A DNA stretch of 64,000 nt from Halieaceae bacterium UBA5085 (GCA_002414665.1 DIAF01000015.1:62001-126000), one strand, 5' to 3'; shown: positions 27,279 through 37,084, numbered from the stretch's first letter. Numbers and translations: made by a program. Notes: a model not told the origin generated them from the sequence alone.

Positions 27279-28301
27279 ATGGGTGGGCAGGGTATCAACA
27301 CTGACGCGCGCTATATGGCCTGGCTGCTGGATTACCTGGCGGACCTGGGGATGGACGCTGCCGCACTGGCGCGTGCGCACGGTATTCGCGTCGATCAGCT
27401 GCACCGTCCTGAAACCCGCATCAGCGAGGCGAGTCACCACGGTGTGCTGCGCGACGCCCAGGCGAGCTTTCCGGGCAGGTCGCTGGGACTGCAACTGGGC
27501 CTGCACCGCTCGATTGCCACCCTCGACCAGTTGGCCTACCTGATGATGAGCAGCGCCACGCTGAGAGAATCCATCGCCCATGGCCTGCGCTTCCAGAACT
27601 ATCCCGGGCGCTTCTCGGGTTTTCAGCTGGTGACCGCATTCAGTGAAATTGAGGGTCAGGGCTGCTACCAGATTCATGCCCACGACAGCCTGGGCGACCT
27701 GCGGCTTCTGGTGGTGGAGGAGTTGCTGGCTGCCATCGTCACCACCTCGCGCTGGGTGCTGGGCCGGGCGCTACCGGTTACAGCACTGAAGCTCGACTAC
27801 CCGGCGCCGGCACACCATGCTGAATACGCTGCGGTGTTCAATGCACCCGTACAGTTCGATAGCGCCGCCATTCAGCTGTTTTTTGCCGCGGATATCCTTG
27901 ATCAACCGTTGCCCCACGCCAGCCCGCAGAGTGCGGCGCTGTACGCCAGGCTCTGCGAGGAAACCAGTATCAGCCGCAGCCGGGGCGATATGGCCTGGCG
28001 TGTCTGGCAGATCATCGTGGAAAACCCGGCAGAGCCGCCCGGACTGGAAGAGTGCGCTGCACTGTTGCACTGCAGCGTGCGGACCCTGAGTCGCAAGCTG
28101 CAGGCCCAGGGCTGGCAGTACCAGCACCTGGTCGACCAGGTGCGCGAGATACATGCCCGACGTTACCTCAGCCACCCGCGACTGAGCATTACCCACATTG
28201 CCCACCTGCTGGGCTACGCAGACAGCTCTGGTTTTCATCGCGCGTTCAAGAAGTGGACCGGCCTTTCTCCCAGTGAGTTCAGGGCCAGGTTGTTCGCCTG
28301 A
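27279..28301 (+). CDS. AraC-family transcriptional regulator
   Basis: 340 residues. The N-terminal part (about 20-205) matches the arabinose-binding-like domain of the AraC/OruR type regulators (GLQLGLHRSIATLDQLAYL and similar). The C-terminal part (about 240-340) holds two helix-turn-helix motifs, the second in YLSHPRLSITHIAHLLGYAD followed by SSGFHRAFKKWTGLSP. Such proteins usually activate neighbouring catabolic genes in response to a small ligand. Its own likely target is the aldolase/dioxygenase pair downstream, where four GCCAT/ATGGC elements lie just after its stop codon. The efflux operon upstream is the other candidate. No clear ribosome site precedes the start. Confidence 0.9.
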   Translation: MGGQGINTDARYMAWLLDYLADLGMDAAALARAHGIRVDQLHRPETRISEASHHGVLRDAQASFPGRSLGLQLGLHRSIATLDQLAYLMMSSATLRESIAHGLRFQNYPGRFSGFQLVTAFSEIEGQGCYQIHAHDSLGDLRLLVVEELLAAIVTTSRWVLGRALPVTALKLDYPAPAHHAEYAAVFNAPVQFDSAAIQLFFAADILDQPLPHASPQSAALYARLCEETSISRSRGDMAWRVWQIIVENPAEPPGLEECAALLHCSVRTLSRKLQAQGWQYQHLVDQVREIHARRYLSHPRLSITHIAHLLGYADSSGFHRAFKKWTGLSPSEFRARLFA

Positions 28302-28308
28302 CCCGGCA

Positions 28309-28346
28309 ATGGCGTAATCGGCCATGCAACTGGCCATATTCGCCAT
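28309..28346. promoter_or_regulatory. Clustered GCCAT/ATGGC elements, candidate AraC operator
   Basis: ATGGCG at 28309, GGCCAT at 28320 and 28332, and CGCCAT at 28341 lie within 38 bases. Both direct and inverted arrangements occur. The cluster sits between the AraC gene and the aldolase gene. No confident -35/-10 pair was found beside it. Confidence 0.3.
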
Positions 28347-28481
28347 GCCTGCAGCGCCGGGCCTATCTACTATCATTGCATAATCCCGGCCCGGGCAGTC
28401 GCAATGCCCAGAGGCTGGTTGCGCCAGAGCAGTTGTTGAAGACCACAGGTTCGCTAAACCGCCAGATGACGGAGTGTCGCT

Positions 28482-29252
28482 ATGAATAAATATGACGGCT
28501 TGAACAAGGCCATGCTCGACCGTTTTGCACCGCAGCCCGGCAGGCGCCCGCTGTTGCCCGAAATGAGCGCCAAGGCGCAAGTGGCGCTGACCTGCCGCAT
28601 GCTGTTTCGGGAAGGTTGGAACGAGCATATTGCCGGGCACATCACCCTGCGCCAGAGTGATGGCACCATACTGACCAACCCCTGGGAACTGGCTTGGGAT
28701 GAGCTGACCGCCAGCGACATCATGACGCTGGACGCCGAAGGCAAAATCATCGACGGGGAGTGGAATATCACCCCGGCCATCGGCCTGCACCTGCAGCTGC
28801 ACGATCTACGCCCCGATGTGAATGTGGTCATTCACAACCACACCCACTGGAGCGGCATCTGGGCCAACCTGCAGCGCACGCCGCCCATCTATGACCAGAC
28901 CGGCGCGCACTGCGGCCTGGAGCTGCCGGTTTACAACGAGTACACCGGCACCTTTGAAGACGAGGCCACCACGCTGTCCGCTGCCGAAGCACTGGGGGAT
29001 TCGAAGTGGGCACTGCTGGCCAATCACGGCGCGCTGGTGGTGGGCAAGGACCTGCGCCAGGCACACCTGCGCGCGATTACCCTCGAGTGGCGCTGCAAAC
29101 GTGCTTATGAGGTTGAGCTGCTGGGTGGCGCTGAACCCCTGAGCAACGATGTTGTGGAGAAAGTGAGCATCACCGATGGCAACGGCTTCCCCTTCTGTTT
29201 TGAAGCCATGGCGCGTCGCGAGCTGCGCCTGGACCCCAGCATTCTGGAATAG
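28482..29252 (+). CDS. Class II aldolase/adducin family protein
   Basis: 256 residues. The zinc-binding cluster is visible: H118, H120 and possibly H122 in HNHTHW, with the third His at H182 in ANHGALVVG. The family includes fuculose-phosphate aldolase, ribulose-phosphate epimerase-like enzymes and decarboxylases of hydroxylated acids. Without a clear substrate-binding signature, the reaction is open. GGAG lies 7 bases before the start. The TauD-type dioxygenase gene follows after 9 bases, so the two are almost certainly co-transcribed and probably act on the same compound. Confidence 0.9.
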   Translation: MNKYDGLNKAMLDRFAPQPGRRPLLPEMSAKAQVALTCRMLFREGWNEHIAGHITLRQSDGTILTNPWELAWDELTASDIMTLDAEGKIIDGEWNITPAIGLHLQLHDLRPDVNVVIHNHTHWSGIWANLQRTPPIYDQTGAHCGLELPVYNEYTGTFEDEATTLSAAEALGDSKWALLANHGALVVGKDLRQAHLRAITLEWRCKRAYEVELLGGAEPLSNDVVEKVSITDGNGFPFCFEAMARRELRLDPSILE

Positions 29253-29261
29253 GAAGTAGCC

Positions 29262-30191
29262 ATGAGCCTCACAGTAAAACCACTTGCCAACATCGGCGCC
29301 GAAATCAGTGGGCTGGACATCAACGAACCGGTTTCCGAGGCGTTGGCCCAGGAACTGAAAGACCTGTGGTACGAATACGGTGTCTTGCTGATCCGCGGGC
29401 AGAAGGTCTCGCCGGAGAGCCAGATCGCCTTCAGTCGTACCTTTGGCCCGTTGGAAATGCACCCGCTCAAGGCGAAAACATCGGAGGCCAATCCGGAGCT
29501 CTTCGTACTGGAAAACGGTGGTGACAAGGATCAGTACTCCACAGCGTTCTACAAGGGCGAGAAAATTGTCGGTCGCCTGGACTGGCACATCGACCTCCAC
29601 TACACGGGCAAACCCAATCACGGTGCACTGCTGACGGCGGTGACGGTGGCCGAGGAGGATGGCCTGACCGGCTTTGGCGACCTCGCTGCGGCCTACGATG
29701 CGCTGGATGACGACACCAAGGTATTGCTGGACAAGCTGGAGGTGGCTTACAGCTTCAGCATGCAGCGGCGCCACATGCGCTATGTCGATGTCGAGGGTTA
29801 CGAGCCCGGGCCCTACAGCCCGCGGAAGCCATCAGATATCGGCTTTCCGGATTTTCCCGACGCAGTCTACCCTGCGGCGCACAACCACCCGGTAACCGGT
29901 CGCAAGGTGCTGGGCATTGTTGAGCAGTTCCTCGACCGGGTGATCACTCCGCAGCAGTTCGGCCTGTCCAACGATGAAGCCATTGAGCTGCTGGAAAGGC
30001 TGGTGGCGCACACTCGCAAGCCGGAGTTCCACTACTTCCACAAGTGGGAGGAGGGCGATCTGGTACTCTGGGACAACTGGCGCATCATGCACTGTGCCAC
30101 GGGCACCAAACCGGGCGTGCGCCGTGTGATCAACCGCACGACGATCGAGGGCAATACCATGCTCGGGCGTGTGCTGGGCGCTGAAATCTAG
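29262..30191 (+). CDS. TauD/TfdA-family Fe(II)/2-oxoglutarate dioxygenase
   Basis: 309 residues. The iron-binding triad is H109-x-D111 (DWHIDLHY) and H277 (WRIMHCATG), followed by the Arg-rich segment VRRVINRTT that binds 2-oxoglutarate. Members hydroxylate taurine, phenoxyacetates, sulfate esters or other small acids, often splitting them oxidatively. The partner gene is a class II aldolase 9 bases upstream, which suggests hydroxylation followed by carbon-carbon cleavage of one substrate. It is convergent with rep; no terminator is visible in the 47-base gap. Confidence 0.93.
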   Translation: MSLTVKPLANIGAEISGLDINEPVSEALAQELKDLWYEYGVLLIRGQKVSPESQIAFSRTFGPLEMHPLKAKTSEANPELFVLENGGDKDQYSTAFYKGEKIVGRLDWHIDLHYTGKPNHGALLTAVTVAEEDGLTGFGDLAAAYDALDDDTKVLLDKLEVAYSFSMQRRHMRYVDVEGYEPGPYSPRKPSDIGFPDFPDAVYPAAHNHPVTGRKVLGIVEQFLDRVITPQQFGLSNDEAIELLERLVAHTRKPEFHYFHKWEEGDLVLWDNWRIMHCATGTKPGVRRVINRTTIEGNTMLGRVLGAEI

Positions 30192-30238
30192 CGTTTGGTG
30201 AGCAAGCTCGCGCGCCGTGCTCTCGCTGGCGGCCTGTG

Positions 30239-32236
30239 TCAGGCGAACAAGGATTTCAGGCTGCTCAGCGTTTCCGTGGCGCGCTGTTCATTGGCTTCCG
30301 CGGTATCGGCGTCGCCACCCTGCCACTGCAGGTCCTCCGCAGGCAGCTCGGCGAGGAAGCGGCTGGGCTCACAGTTCAGCTGTTCGCCATATTGACGGCG
30401 TTTCAGGGCCAGCGTCATGGTCAGTGTTTCCCGTGCTCGGGTAATGCCCACATAGGCCAAACGCCGCTCTTCGGCAATATTGTCCTCCTCGATGCTGACC
30501 CGGTGCGGTAGCAGGTTCTCCTCCATGCCGATGATGAAGACGTGGGGAAATTCCAACCCCTTGGAGGCGTGCAGGGTCATCAGCTGCACGCTGTCTGGCC
30601 CCGCTTTTTCCTCTTCCTGCTGTTCCAGCAGGTCGCGCAGCAGCAGGCGGTTGACCGCCTCGTCCAGGTCGATGTCCTCATCGCGCGTGACCCGCTCCAG
30701 ACTGTCGATCAGGAAGGTGACGTTGCCCATGCGGCGCTCCGCCACATCCTCGCTGGAGCTGATCTGCAGCAGCCAGTCGGCGTAGTCGATGTCCCGCACC
30801 AGCTGGCGAATGGCGCCAATGCCATCGCCGCCCGCGCTGCGTCGGCGCAACACACCCAGCCACTGGTTGAATTCCCGCAGCCGCTTGAGTCCGGCGTCGG
30901 GCAATGCGCCGGCCTCAATGTGCTGCAGAGCCTGGCTCAGGCTGCATCGATGCTGCGTGGCGCAGGTTCCCAGCGCCTCCAGGGTGGAGGGCCCCAGCTT
31001 GCGCCGCGGCACGTTGGCAATGCGCAGGAAGGCATTGTCGTCGTTTTCGTTCACCAGCAGGCGCAGGTAGGCCATGATGTCCTTGACCTCATTGCGGGCG
31101 AAGAACGAGGTGCCGCCGCTCAGGTGGTAGGGTACCTGCTGCTGTTGCAGGGCGAGCTCCAGCAGCCGTGACTGGTGGTTGCCCCGGTAGAGGACCGCGT
31201 AATCGCCGAAGCGGGTGCGTTTGCGCAGTTTGTGGTCGAGGATCTCCGCAACCACCTGGTCCACTTCCTGCTGCTCGTCGGCGCAGCGCAGCACACGCAA
31301 GGGTTCACCGGCGCCAAGTTCGCTCCACAGCTGTTTCTCGAACACGTGTTCATTGTTGGCGATGAGGGTATTGGCGGCCTTGAGTATGCGCGCGGTGGAG
31401 CGGTAGTTCTGCTCCAGCTTGACCAGTTTCAGGCCGCGGAAGTCCGCCTGCAGCTGGGCCAGATTCTCCGGGCGAGCCCCGCGCCAGGCGTAGATCGACT
31501 GGTCGTCATCGCCCACCACGGTCAGCCCGCCGCGCAGGCCCACCAGCTGGCGCACCAGCAAGTACTGACTGGCGTTGGTGTCCTGGTACTCATCCACCAG
31601 CAGGTAGTGCAGCCGGTTCTGCCATTTTTCCAGAATGTCCGGCTGGTGTTCGAAGAGGATGGTGGGCAGCAGGATGAGGTCGTCGAAGTCCAGGGCATTG
31701 AAGGCCTTCAGGGCACGCCGGTAGCGTTGGTATGCCTGGGCGAAGAGAATTTCCGCCGGTGAGGTCGCCTGCGCCAGTGCCGCCTCGGGCAATATGCGGT
31801 CGTTCTTCCAGTTGGAGATGCGCTGCTGGATGAGGCCAGCCTGGTCGCCCTCGGCGCCGTGCTCCTGAATCAGCAGGTCGTGGATCAGTTTGCGGCTGTC
31901 CTCGCCATCGAAGATGGAAAAACCGGCCTTCATCGCCAGCGCCTTGCGCTCCTCGCGGATGATCTTCAGCCCCAGCTGGTGGAATGTGCTGACCGTGAGC
32001 CCTTCGGACGCCTGTGGGCCCAGCAGACTGCCGACGCGCTCTTTCATTTCTCGCGCCGCCTTGTTGGTGAAGGTGACGGCGGCGATACGCTCGGCGCGAA
32101 TGCCGCAGTCCTGCACCAGGTAGGCGATCTTGCGCGTGATCACGCTGGTCTTGCCGCTGCCGGCGCCGGCGAGTACCAGCAGGGGGCCGTCGATGTAGCG
32201 CACAGCCTCGCGCTGGCGGGGGTTGAGCTGGGTCAC
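30239..32236 (-). CDS. rep: ATP-dependent DNA helicase Rep
   Basis: 665 residues, close to E. coli Rep (673). It is a superfamily 1A 3'-5' helicase that helps forks pass protein-DNA blocks. Walker A (GAGSGKT) lies at residues 24-30, Walker B/motif II in LLVDEYQDTN, and the C-terminal motifs are in LMTLHASKGLEFPHVF and RRLAYVGITRARE. The frame is open to 32461, but the start is placed at a GTG at 32236 because it gives the normal N-terminus (TQLNPRQREAV) and no ATG occurs in a suitable place. The PhoX-like gene starts divergently 175 bases away. Confidence 0.94.
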   Translation of the reverse strand: MTQLNPRQREAVRYIDGPLLVLAGAGSGKTSVITRKIAYLVQDCGIRAERIAAVTFTNKAAREMKERVGSLLGPQASEGLTVSTFHQLGLKIIREERKALAMKAGFSIFDGEDSRKLIHDLLIQEHGAEGDQAGLIQQRISNWKNDRILPEAALAQATSPAEILFAQAYQRYRRALKAFNALDFDDLILLPTILFEHQPDILEKWQNRLHYLLVDEYQDTNASQYLLVRQLVGLRGGLTVVGDDDQSIYAWRGARPENLAQLQADFRGLKLVKLEQNYRSTARILKAANTLIANNEHVFEKQLWSELGAGEPLRVLRCADEQQEVDQVVAEILDHKLRKRTRFGDYAVLYRGNHQSRLLELALQQQQVPYHLSGGTSFFARNEVKDIMAYLRLLVNENDDNAFLRIANVPRRKLGPSTLEALGTCATQHRCSLSQALQHIEAGALPDAGLKRLREFNQWLGVLRRRSAGGDGIGAIRQLVRDIDYADWLLQISSSEDVAERRMGNVTFLIDSLERVTRDEDIDLDEAVNRLLLRDLLEQQEEEKAGPDSVQLMTLHASKGLEFPHVFIIGMEENLLPHRVSIEEDNIAEERRLAYVGITRARETLTMTLALKRRQYGEQLNCEPSRFLAELPAEDLQWQGGDADTAEANEQRATETLSSLKSLFA

Positions 32237-32411
32237 GTGGGTGTCTTTCAGGTGCTGTCTATGGCCGCGCAGTGTAGCAGGGTTTTTCCATCCTTCGCCG
32301 CTGCGGGATGCCCGCAGGGTTTCGCGGGGTGCAATACTTTGGTCATACTTCGGGTTTACAGTCGCAGCGCATACAGCCCCTGCGGCACTGATACTTTCTC
32401 TTGGAGCGCTC

Positions 32412-34478
32412 ATGCCTGATCGCCTGATCCCCGGTCCTGCCGACCCGTCATTTGTTGCCAATGAAGAGCCGTTGCGTGAGCCGACGGCGCAGCCGGATTT
32501 CCAGCAGGTGGTAAGTGCTCGCTATCAGCGTAGAGAATTGCTGGTGGGAAGCATGGGCTTTGCACTGGCTGCAGTTTTCGGCGGTTTGTCGCGCTCCGGG
32601 CCCGCGCTCGCGGCGGGCGCGATTGTTGCTGACGGCGCTGCCCCCAAGGCAACCCATGATCTGCGAACGTCAAAGCTGGGCTTCGTAGCGGTACCCACCA
32701 GCAACGCAGACGGCATCACCGTGCCGCCGGGCTATCGGGCGCAAGTGCTGCTGCCTTGGGGGGAACCTATCTGCGGTGATTACCCCCCCTTCGCCATAAA
32801 TAACACCGCTGCGGAGCAGGCGCAGCAGATGGGCTCCCACCACGACGGCATGCATTTCTTTCCACTGCAGGGCAGCTCCACAGACGGGCTGCTGGTACTG
32901 AATCACGAATATGCCGAGTCGCGCTTTCTGCACGCAGCGGCCGAAGGCCTCAAGCTCAGTGCCTTTGATGTTCCATTGCGGGCGGACGGCAGCCGTGACC
33001 CGGAACAGGTGCTGAAGGAAATGTATGCACACGGGGTGAGTATCGTACGTATCCGCCGCGAGGGAAACGGCCAGTGGCAGCCGCTGCGCGACCCCCTCAA
33101 CCGGCGTATCACCGCCCTCACGCCGACTGTGTTCAGTGGCCCGCTGCACGGTGACCCGCGCCTGCAGACTGCCTATAGTGCAGACGGCATCCGCGGGCGC
33201 GGAACTTTGAATAACTGCGCTCATGGGGTCACGCCCTGGGGTACCTACCTCAGCTGCGAGGAGAACTGGCGCTATTACTTCGTGCGCGAACAGGGCGAGA
33301 TGCCGGCTTCCCTGTCCCGTTACGGGGTCGGACCTCTCAACGCCTGGCGTTGGCATCTGGCGGCGGTCAACGCGGGCGAGGCTTCAGCCCAGTACGCGCG
33401 CTTTGATGCTACGCCGCGGGCGGACAGCCCGCGCGGGGACTTCCGCAATGAACCCCATGGCTTTGGCTGGGTGGTGGAAATCGATCCCTTCGATTCCACC
33501 AGTACACCGGTGAAGCGTACTCATCTGGGCCGTTTTGCCCACGAGGGTGTGGTGTTCGCGCCGGCGCGTGAGGGTGAGCCGGTGGTGCTCTATTCCGGGG
33601 ATGACTCTATGTTCGAGTATATCTACAAGTTTGTATCCGCCAAGCCCTACCACGCGGCGACTGCCTGCGGTTCGCTATTGGACGAGGGCACGTTGTATGC
33701 CGCTCGCTTCGATAGTGACGGCAACGGCGAGTGGTTGGCGCTGGCCCCCGGTGTGAATGGCCTCGGCGCGGAGAACGGCTTTGCCACCCTGGCGGATGTC
33801 CTGCTCAACACTCGCGGAGCCGCTGACGTAGCGGGCGCCACGCCTATGGATCGCCCGGAATGGGGCGCGGTTGATCCCGCCACCGGGCAGGTGTATTTCA
33901 CCCTGACCAAGAATACCCGGCGCACTCCCGGCGAGGCCGTGGGGGCCAATCCCCGGGCGAAGAATGCCATGGGCCAGATTGTGCGCTGGAGCGAGGCCGG
34001 CAACGACCACGTGGCAACGACCTTTGTCTGGGAGTTGTTCCTGCTGGCGGGTGATGCAGACTCGGGCCGCGACCTGCGAGGCAGACCCCTGGACGCCGAC
34101 AATCTCTTCGCCAACCCTGATGGGCTTTGGTTCGACGCCGACCGCCGCCTGTGGATACAGACTGATATCTCGGACGAGGAGCAGAACCGGGGCCTCTATC
34201 GGCCCATGGGCAACAACGCGATGCTGGCAGCCGACCCGGACACCGGTGAGTTGCGGCGTTTTTTTACCGCCCCGCCCGGCGCTGAAATCTCAGGCGTAGT
34301 AACCACGCCCGACCAGACCACCATGTTTATCAACGTGCAGCATCCGGGCTCCAGTACCCGTGCGCAGGATTTTGCCGCAGGCAGGTTGGACAGCCACTGG
34401 CCTGGCGGCGGAAGTGCCTTGCCGCGCTCGGCAACGGTGGTGATTACCCGGGAGTGTGGTGGCAAGATAGGTGCCTGA
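32412..34478 (+). CDS. PhoX-family (DUF839) alkaline phosphatase, Tat-exported
   Basis: 688 residues. A twin-arginine signal is present, with R40-R41 in YQRRELLVG and a hydrophobic run to about residue 68 ending ALAAG. The rest matches PhoX/DUF839: HHDGMHFFP near 140, GLLVLNHEY, the loop TLNNCAHGVTPWGTYLSCEE, and the C-terminal ISGVVTTPDQTTMFINVQHPG. PhoX enzymes are periplasmic calcium/iron phosphatases that release phosphate from organic esters. The ATG at 32412 has GGAG 6 bases before it; earlier in-frame starts lack one. No Pho box was recognised upstream, so phosphate control is unproven. Confidence 0.9.
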   Translation: MPDRLIPGPADPSFVANEEPLREPTAQPDFQQVVSARYQRRELLVGSMGFALAAVFGGLSRSGPALAAGAIVADGAAPKATHDLRTSKLGFVAVPTSNADGITVPPGYRAQVLLPWGEPICGDYPPFAINNTAAEQAQQMGSHHDGMHFFPLQGSSTDGLLVLNHEYAESRFLHAAAEGLKLSAFDVPLRADGSRDPEQVLKEMYAHGVSIVRIRREGNGQWQPLRDPLNRRITALTPTVFSGPLHGDPRLQTAYSADGIRGRGTLNNCAHGVTPWGTYLSCEENWRYYFVREQGEMPASLSRYGVGPLNAWRWHLAAVNAGEASAQYARFDATPRADSPRGDFRNEPHGFGWVVEIDPFDSTSTPVKRTHLGRFAHEGVVFAPAREGEPVVLYSGDDSMFEYIYKFVSAKPYHAATACGSLLDEGTLYAARFDSDGNGEWLALAPGVNGLGAENGFATLADVLLNTRGAADVAGATPMDRPEWGAVDPATGQVYFTLTKNTRRTPGEAVGANPRAKNAMGQIVRWSEAGNDHVATTFVWELFLLAGDADSGRDLRGRPLDADNLFANPDGLWFDADRRLWIQTDISDEEQNRGLYRPMGNNAMLAADPDTGELRRFFTAPPGAEISGVVTTPDQTTMFINVQHPGSSTRAQDFAAGRLDSHWPGGGSALPRSATVVITRECGGKIGA

Positions 34479-34735
34479 CGGCAGCGGCGTCCGTCCTCGT
34501 TGATGTAGATGGGGAGCAGCCGGGATGCCTGTACGCTACATTGGACCTGCGCCCGCGGCCGATGCGGCTCAAGTTGATACGTTAGCTGGTTTCATCATGC
34601 TCTGCACACGAGCAGACAAATCACGGTTTCAATAATCTCTATAAATCTACTTTATTCATGTGTGCTAGAGAAATGCTCGTTTGCCGGTGTTTCTCCGCGG
34701 GAAGTATTCTCCACGTACAAAAAGCGCTTTGTACT

Positions 34736-34754
34736 CATAATGATAATTAGTGGA
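34736..34754 (+). promoter_or_regulatory. Fur-box-like sequence before a TonB-dependent receptor
   Basis: CATAATGATAATTAGTGGA matches 13 of 19 positions of the classical Fur box, including an unbroken run of 11. It lies 8 bases before the start codon and overlaps the ribosome site. The 284-base gap 34479-34762 is AT-rich in its second half and holds no gene I can support. Confidence 0.35.
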
Positions 34755-34762
34755 GAAGTAGC

Positions 34763-37063
34763 ATGAGACAGATCCGACCGGTCGCCTCCCCGTTTCCCGG
34801 ACGTTCACCACGCAAGCCAATAGCCATGCAGGTCAGGAACGCTACGTTGATGGCGGCATTGACTGCAAGTTCCATGGTCTACGCGCAGGACAGCTTCAGG
34901 TTGGAAGAAGTGGTGGTGACTGCACAGAAGCGGGCGGAGAGCCTGCAGGATGTCCCTATCAGCATTTCGGCGCTCAACCAGAGCGACCTCGACGATCTGA
35001 ACATTACCAATTTCCAAGACTACGTCGCGCAGCTGCCATCAATATCCTATAACCAGCGGAGGCCGGGCCAGGCGTCGTTGTTCATGCGGGGGATTTCCGA
35101 GGGCGGTAACTCCAACCAGTCCCTGCAGGGCCCCTCGGTGGCCATTTACCTGAATGAGCAGCCGGTTACCGCGATTGGTTTCAACCTGGATGTCCACATT
35201 TACGACGTGGAGCGTATCGAGGTTCTGATGGGCCCCCAGGGCACACTGTACGGGGCTGCCTCCCAGGCCGGGAACCTCAGGATCATTACCAACAAGCCCG
35301 ACCCCGGCGCCTTCGAGGCCGGATTTGATGTCTCTGCAGAAACCATATCCGGCGGGGGCGATGGCTGGATGACAGAAGGCTTTGTCAACATTCCGCTGGG
35401 CGACAGCGCGGCACTGCGCTTGACCGGCTGGTGGGACGACGACGGCGGCTACATTGATGCTGTTCCCTCGACAATCAGCTTCCCCCTCAGTGGCATCACG
35501 CGCGGCAATGAAGGCTTCGTCAAGGATGATTTCAACGAGTCAGAAAAGCAGGGCATGCGCGCCGCGCTGAGGGTCGACCTGTCGGATAGCTGGACGACAA
35601 CTGCCAGCGTCATGTACCAGAGCCTCGAAGCCGATGGCGTATGGGATCACGATCCGGAGGGTCTCGGCGAATTCAAGGTCGGGCGTTTTTTTGAAGACAG
35701 GCAGGAAGACGAGTGGACTCAGTTCTCCTTGACGGTACAGGGGGATCTCGGTTTTGCTGATCTAACCTATGCGGGTTCTTACCTCGATCGCCAGTTTGAC
35801 ACCTACAGCGACTACTCGCACTACTCCATCGACGGGGCCGTCGAGCCTTACTACACCTGCTACGTGTCCTACTTCGGCCCCTGTGTCGATCCGAGTATCC
35901 AGTACTCGAATCATTCGGATATGAAGTACCAGACCCACGAGCTGAGGCTCATGTCCCAGGGCGATCGAGTAGACTGGGTTCTCGGCACATTCTATTCGAG
36001 CCAGAAAACCGCGTTCGACAGCCGTTGGTCCGTTCCCCCTATTAATCCGGGAGCTGCAGTTGAAGATGACCTGTACTTCCAGACCGACCAGCGGCGCGAG
36101 GACAGCGAGATCTCGGTCTTTGGTGAATTCGGCTATCGCTTTACCGACAATCTGAAAGGCACCGTAGGTTACCGCTGGTTCGATGGCGAAACGACCCTGC
36201 AGGGTTTTGTCGGTACAGTTTTCTGGCCAAACTGCTGCTTTGCATTCTCGGATACGCGCCCACCGGACAACGTTGACAGCAAGTTTTCCGGTGACGATGG
36301 CACGCTCAAGGTGAATCTTGCCTACAACTTCAGTGATGATGTGATGATGTATGCCACGGTTGCCGAGGGTTACCGGCCGGGAGGCACCAACCGTGCCCCT
36401 GGCGTGGGGCAGACCTACGAGCCGGACTTCCTGACGAGCTACGAGCTTGGCATGAAGAGCACTCTGCTGGATGGCCGCTGGCGACTGAATGGTGCGCTCT
36501 ACTTTATGGAGTGGGACGACATCCAAATCGGTTTCTTCAATCCTGATATTTCCCTGCTTGGCCTGGTGGACAACGTGGGACAAGCGGAGAGCCAGGGGGT
36601 CGAAATTGACAGCACCTTCCTGGTGACAGAGAAACTTGAGGTCGTGTTGTCTTATGCCTACAACCAAGCGGAGCTGACGGAGGACTATTTCAGGCGTCCG
36701 GGAGAGGCTGCGTCCGCGACAGATGGCCAGGATCTTCCGTTTACTCCGGACAACAAGTATACGATAACTGCAAGCTATGGCTTCGAACTGATGGGCCTGC
36801 AATCCTCTGCGCAGCTCAACTATGCCTACACAGACGCCATGTGGAACGACATTTTTGTCGCCAACCGGGAGAAAATGGACAGCTACGGTCTGCTCAATGC
36901 GAGTCTCCGGGTTGAGGGGGACGGTTGGCACGCCAGCCTGTTTGCGGAGAACCTGACCGACAAGGTGGCGGAGCTGTACATCAACTCTGTCGACATCCAG
37001 CGTCTGGTCACGGTCAACAAGCCGCGTACGATCGGCATTAGCTTTGGCATGAGCTTCGACTAG
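34763..37063 (+). CDS. TonB-dependent outer-membrane receptor
   Basis: 766 residues. A signal peptide with an unusually long basic lead (to about residue 41, ending VYAQD) is followed by a TonB box-like segment (EEVVVTAQKR), a plug domain (VPISISALNQ ... VERIEVLMGPQGTLYG) and a 22-strand barrel ending in a C-terminal Phe-Asp (GISFGMSFD). The plug type is that of iron-complex and sphingomonad-style receptors rather than SusC. It imports a large or scarce ligand using TonB energy. A strong terminator follows. The TPR-sulfotransferase gene begins about 50 bases after the terminator. GGAG precedes the ATG by 7 bases. Confidence 0.93.
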   Translation: MRQIRPVASPFPGRSPRKPIAMQVRNATLMAALTASSMVYAQDSFRLEEVVVTAQKRAESLQDVPISISALNQSDLDDLNITNFQDYVAQLPSISYNQRRPGQASLFMRGISEGGNSNQSLQGPSVAIYLNEQPVTAIGFNLDVHIYDVERIEVLMGPQGTLYGAASQAGNLRIITNKPDPGAFEAGFDVSAETISGGGDGWMTEGFVNIPLGDSAALRLTGWWDDDGGYIDAVPSTISFPLSGITRGNEGFVKDDFNESEKQGMRAALRVDLSDSWTTTASVMYQSLEADGVWDHDPEGLGEFKVGRFFEDRQEDEWTQFSLTVQGDLGFADLTYAGSYLDRQFDTYSDYSHYSIDGAVEPYYTCYVSYFGPCVDPSIQYSNHSDMKYQTHELRLMSQGDRVDWVLGTFYSSQKTAFDSRWSVPPINPGAAVEDDLYFQTDQRREDSEISVFGEFGYRFTDNLKGTVGYRWFDGETTLQGFVGTVFWPNCCFAFSDTRPPDNVDSKFSGDDGTLKVNLAYNFSDDVMMYATVAEGYRPGGTNRAPGVGQTYEPDFLTSYELGMKSTLLDGRWRLNGALYFMEWDDIQIGFFNPDISLLGLVDNVGQAESQGVEIDSTFLVTEKLEVVLSYAYNQAELTEDYFRRPGEAASATDGQDLPFTPDNKYTITASYGFELMGLQSSAQLNYAYTDAMWNDIFVANREKMDSYGLLNASLRVEGDGWHASLFAENLTDKVAELYINSVDIQRLVTVNKPRTIGISFGMSFD

Positions 37064-37084
37064 GCGCTTTGCATCGTGATCGCT

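Noticed and set aside
35762..36931. Antisense ORF of 389 codons in the first TonB receptor
   Set aside because: The receptor frame is full length with plug and barrel motifs; the antisense frame is a shadow.
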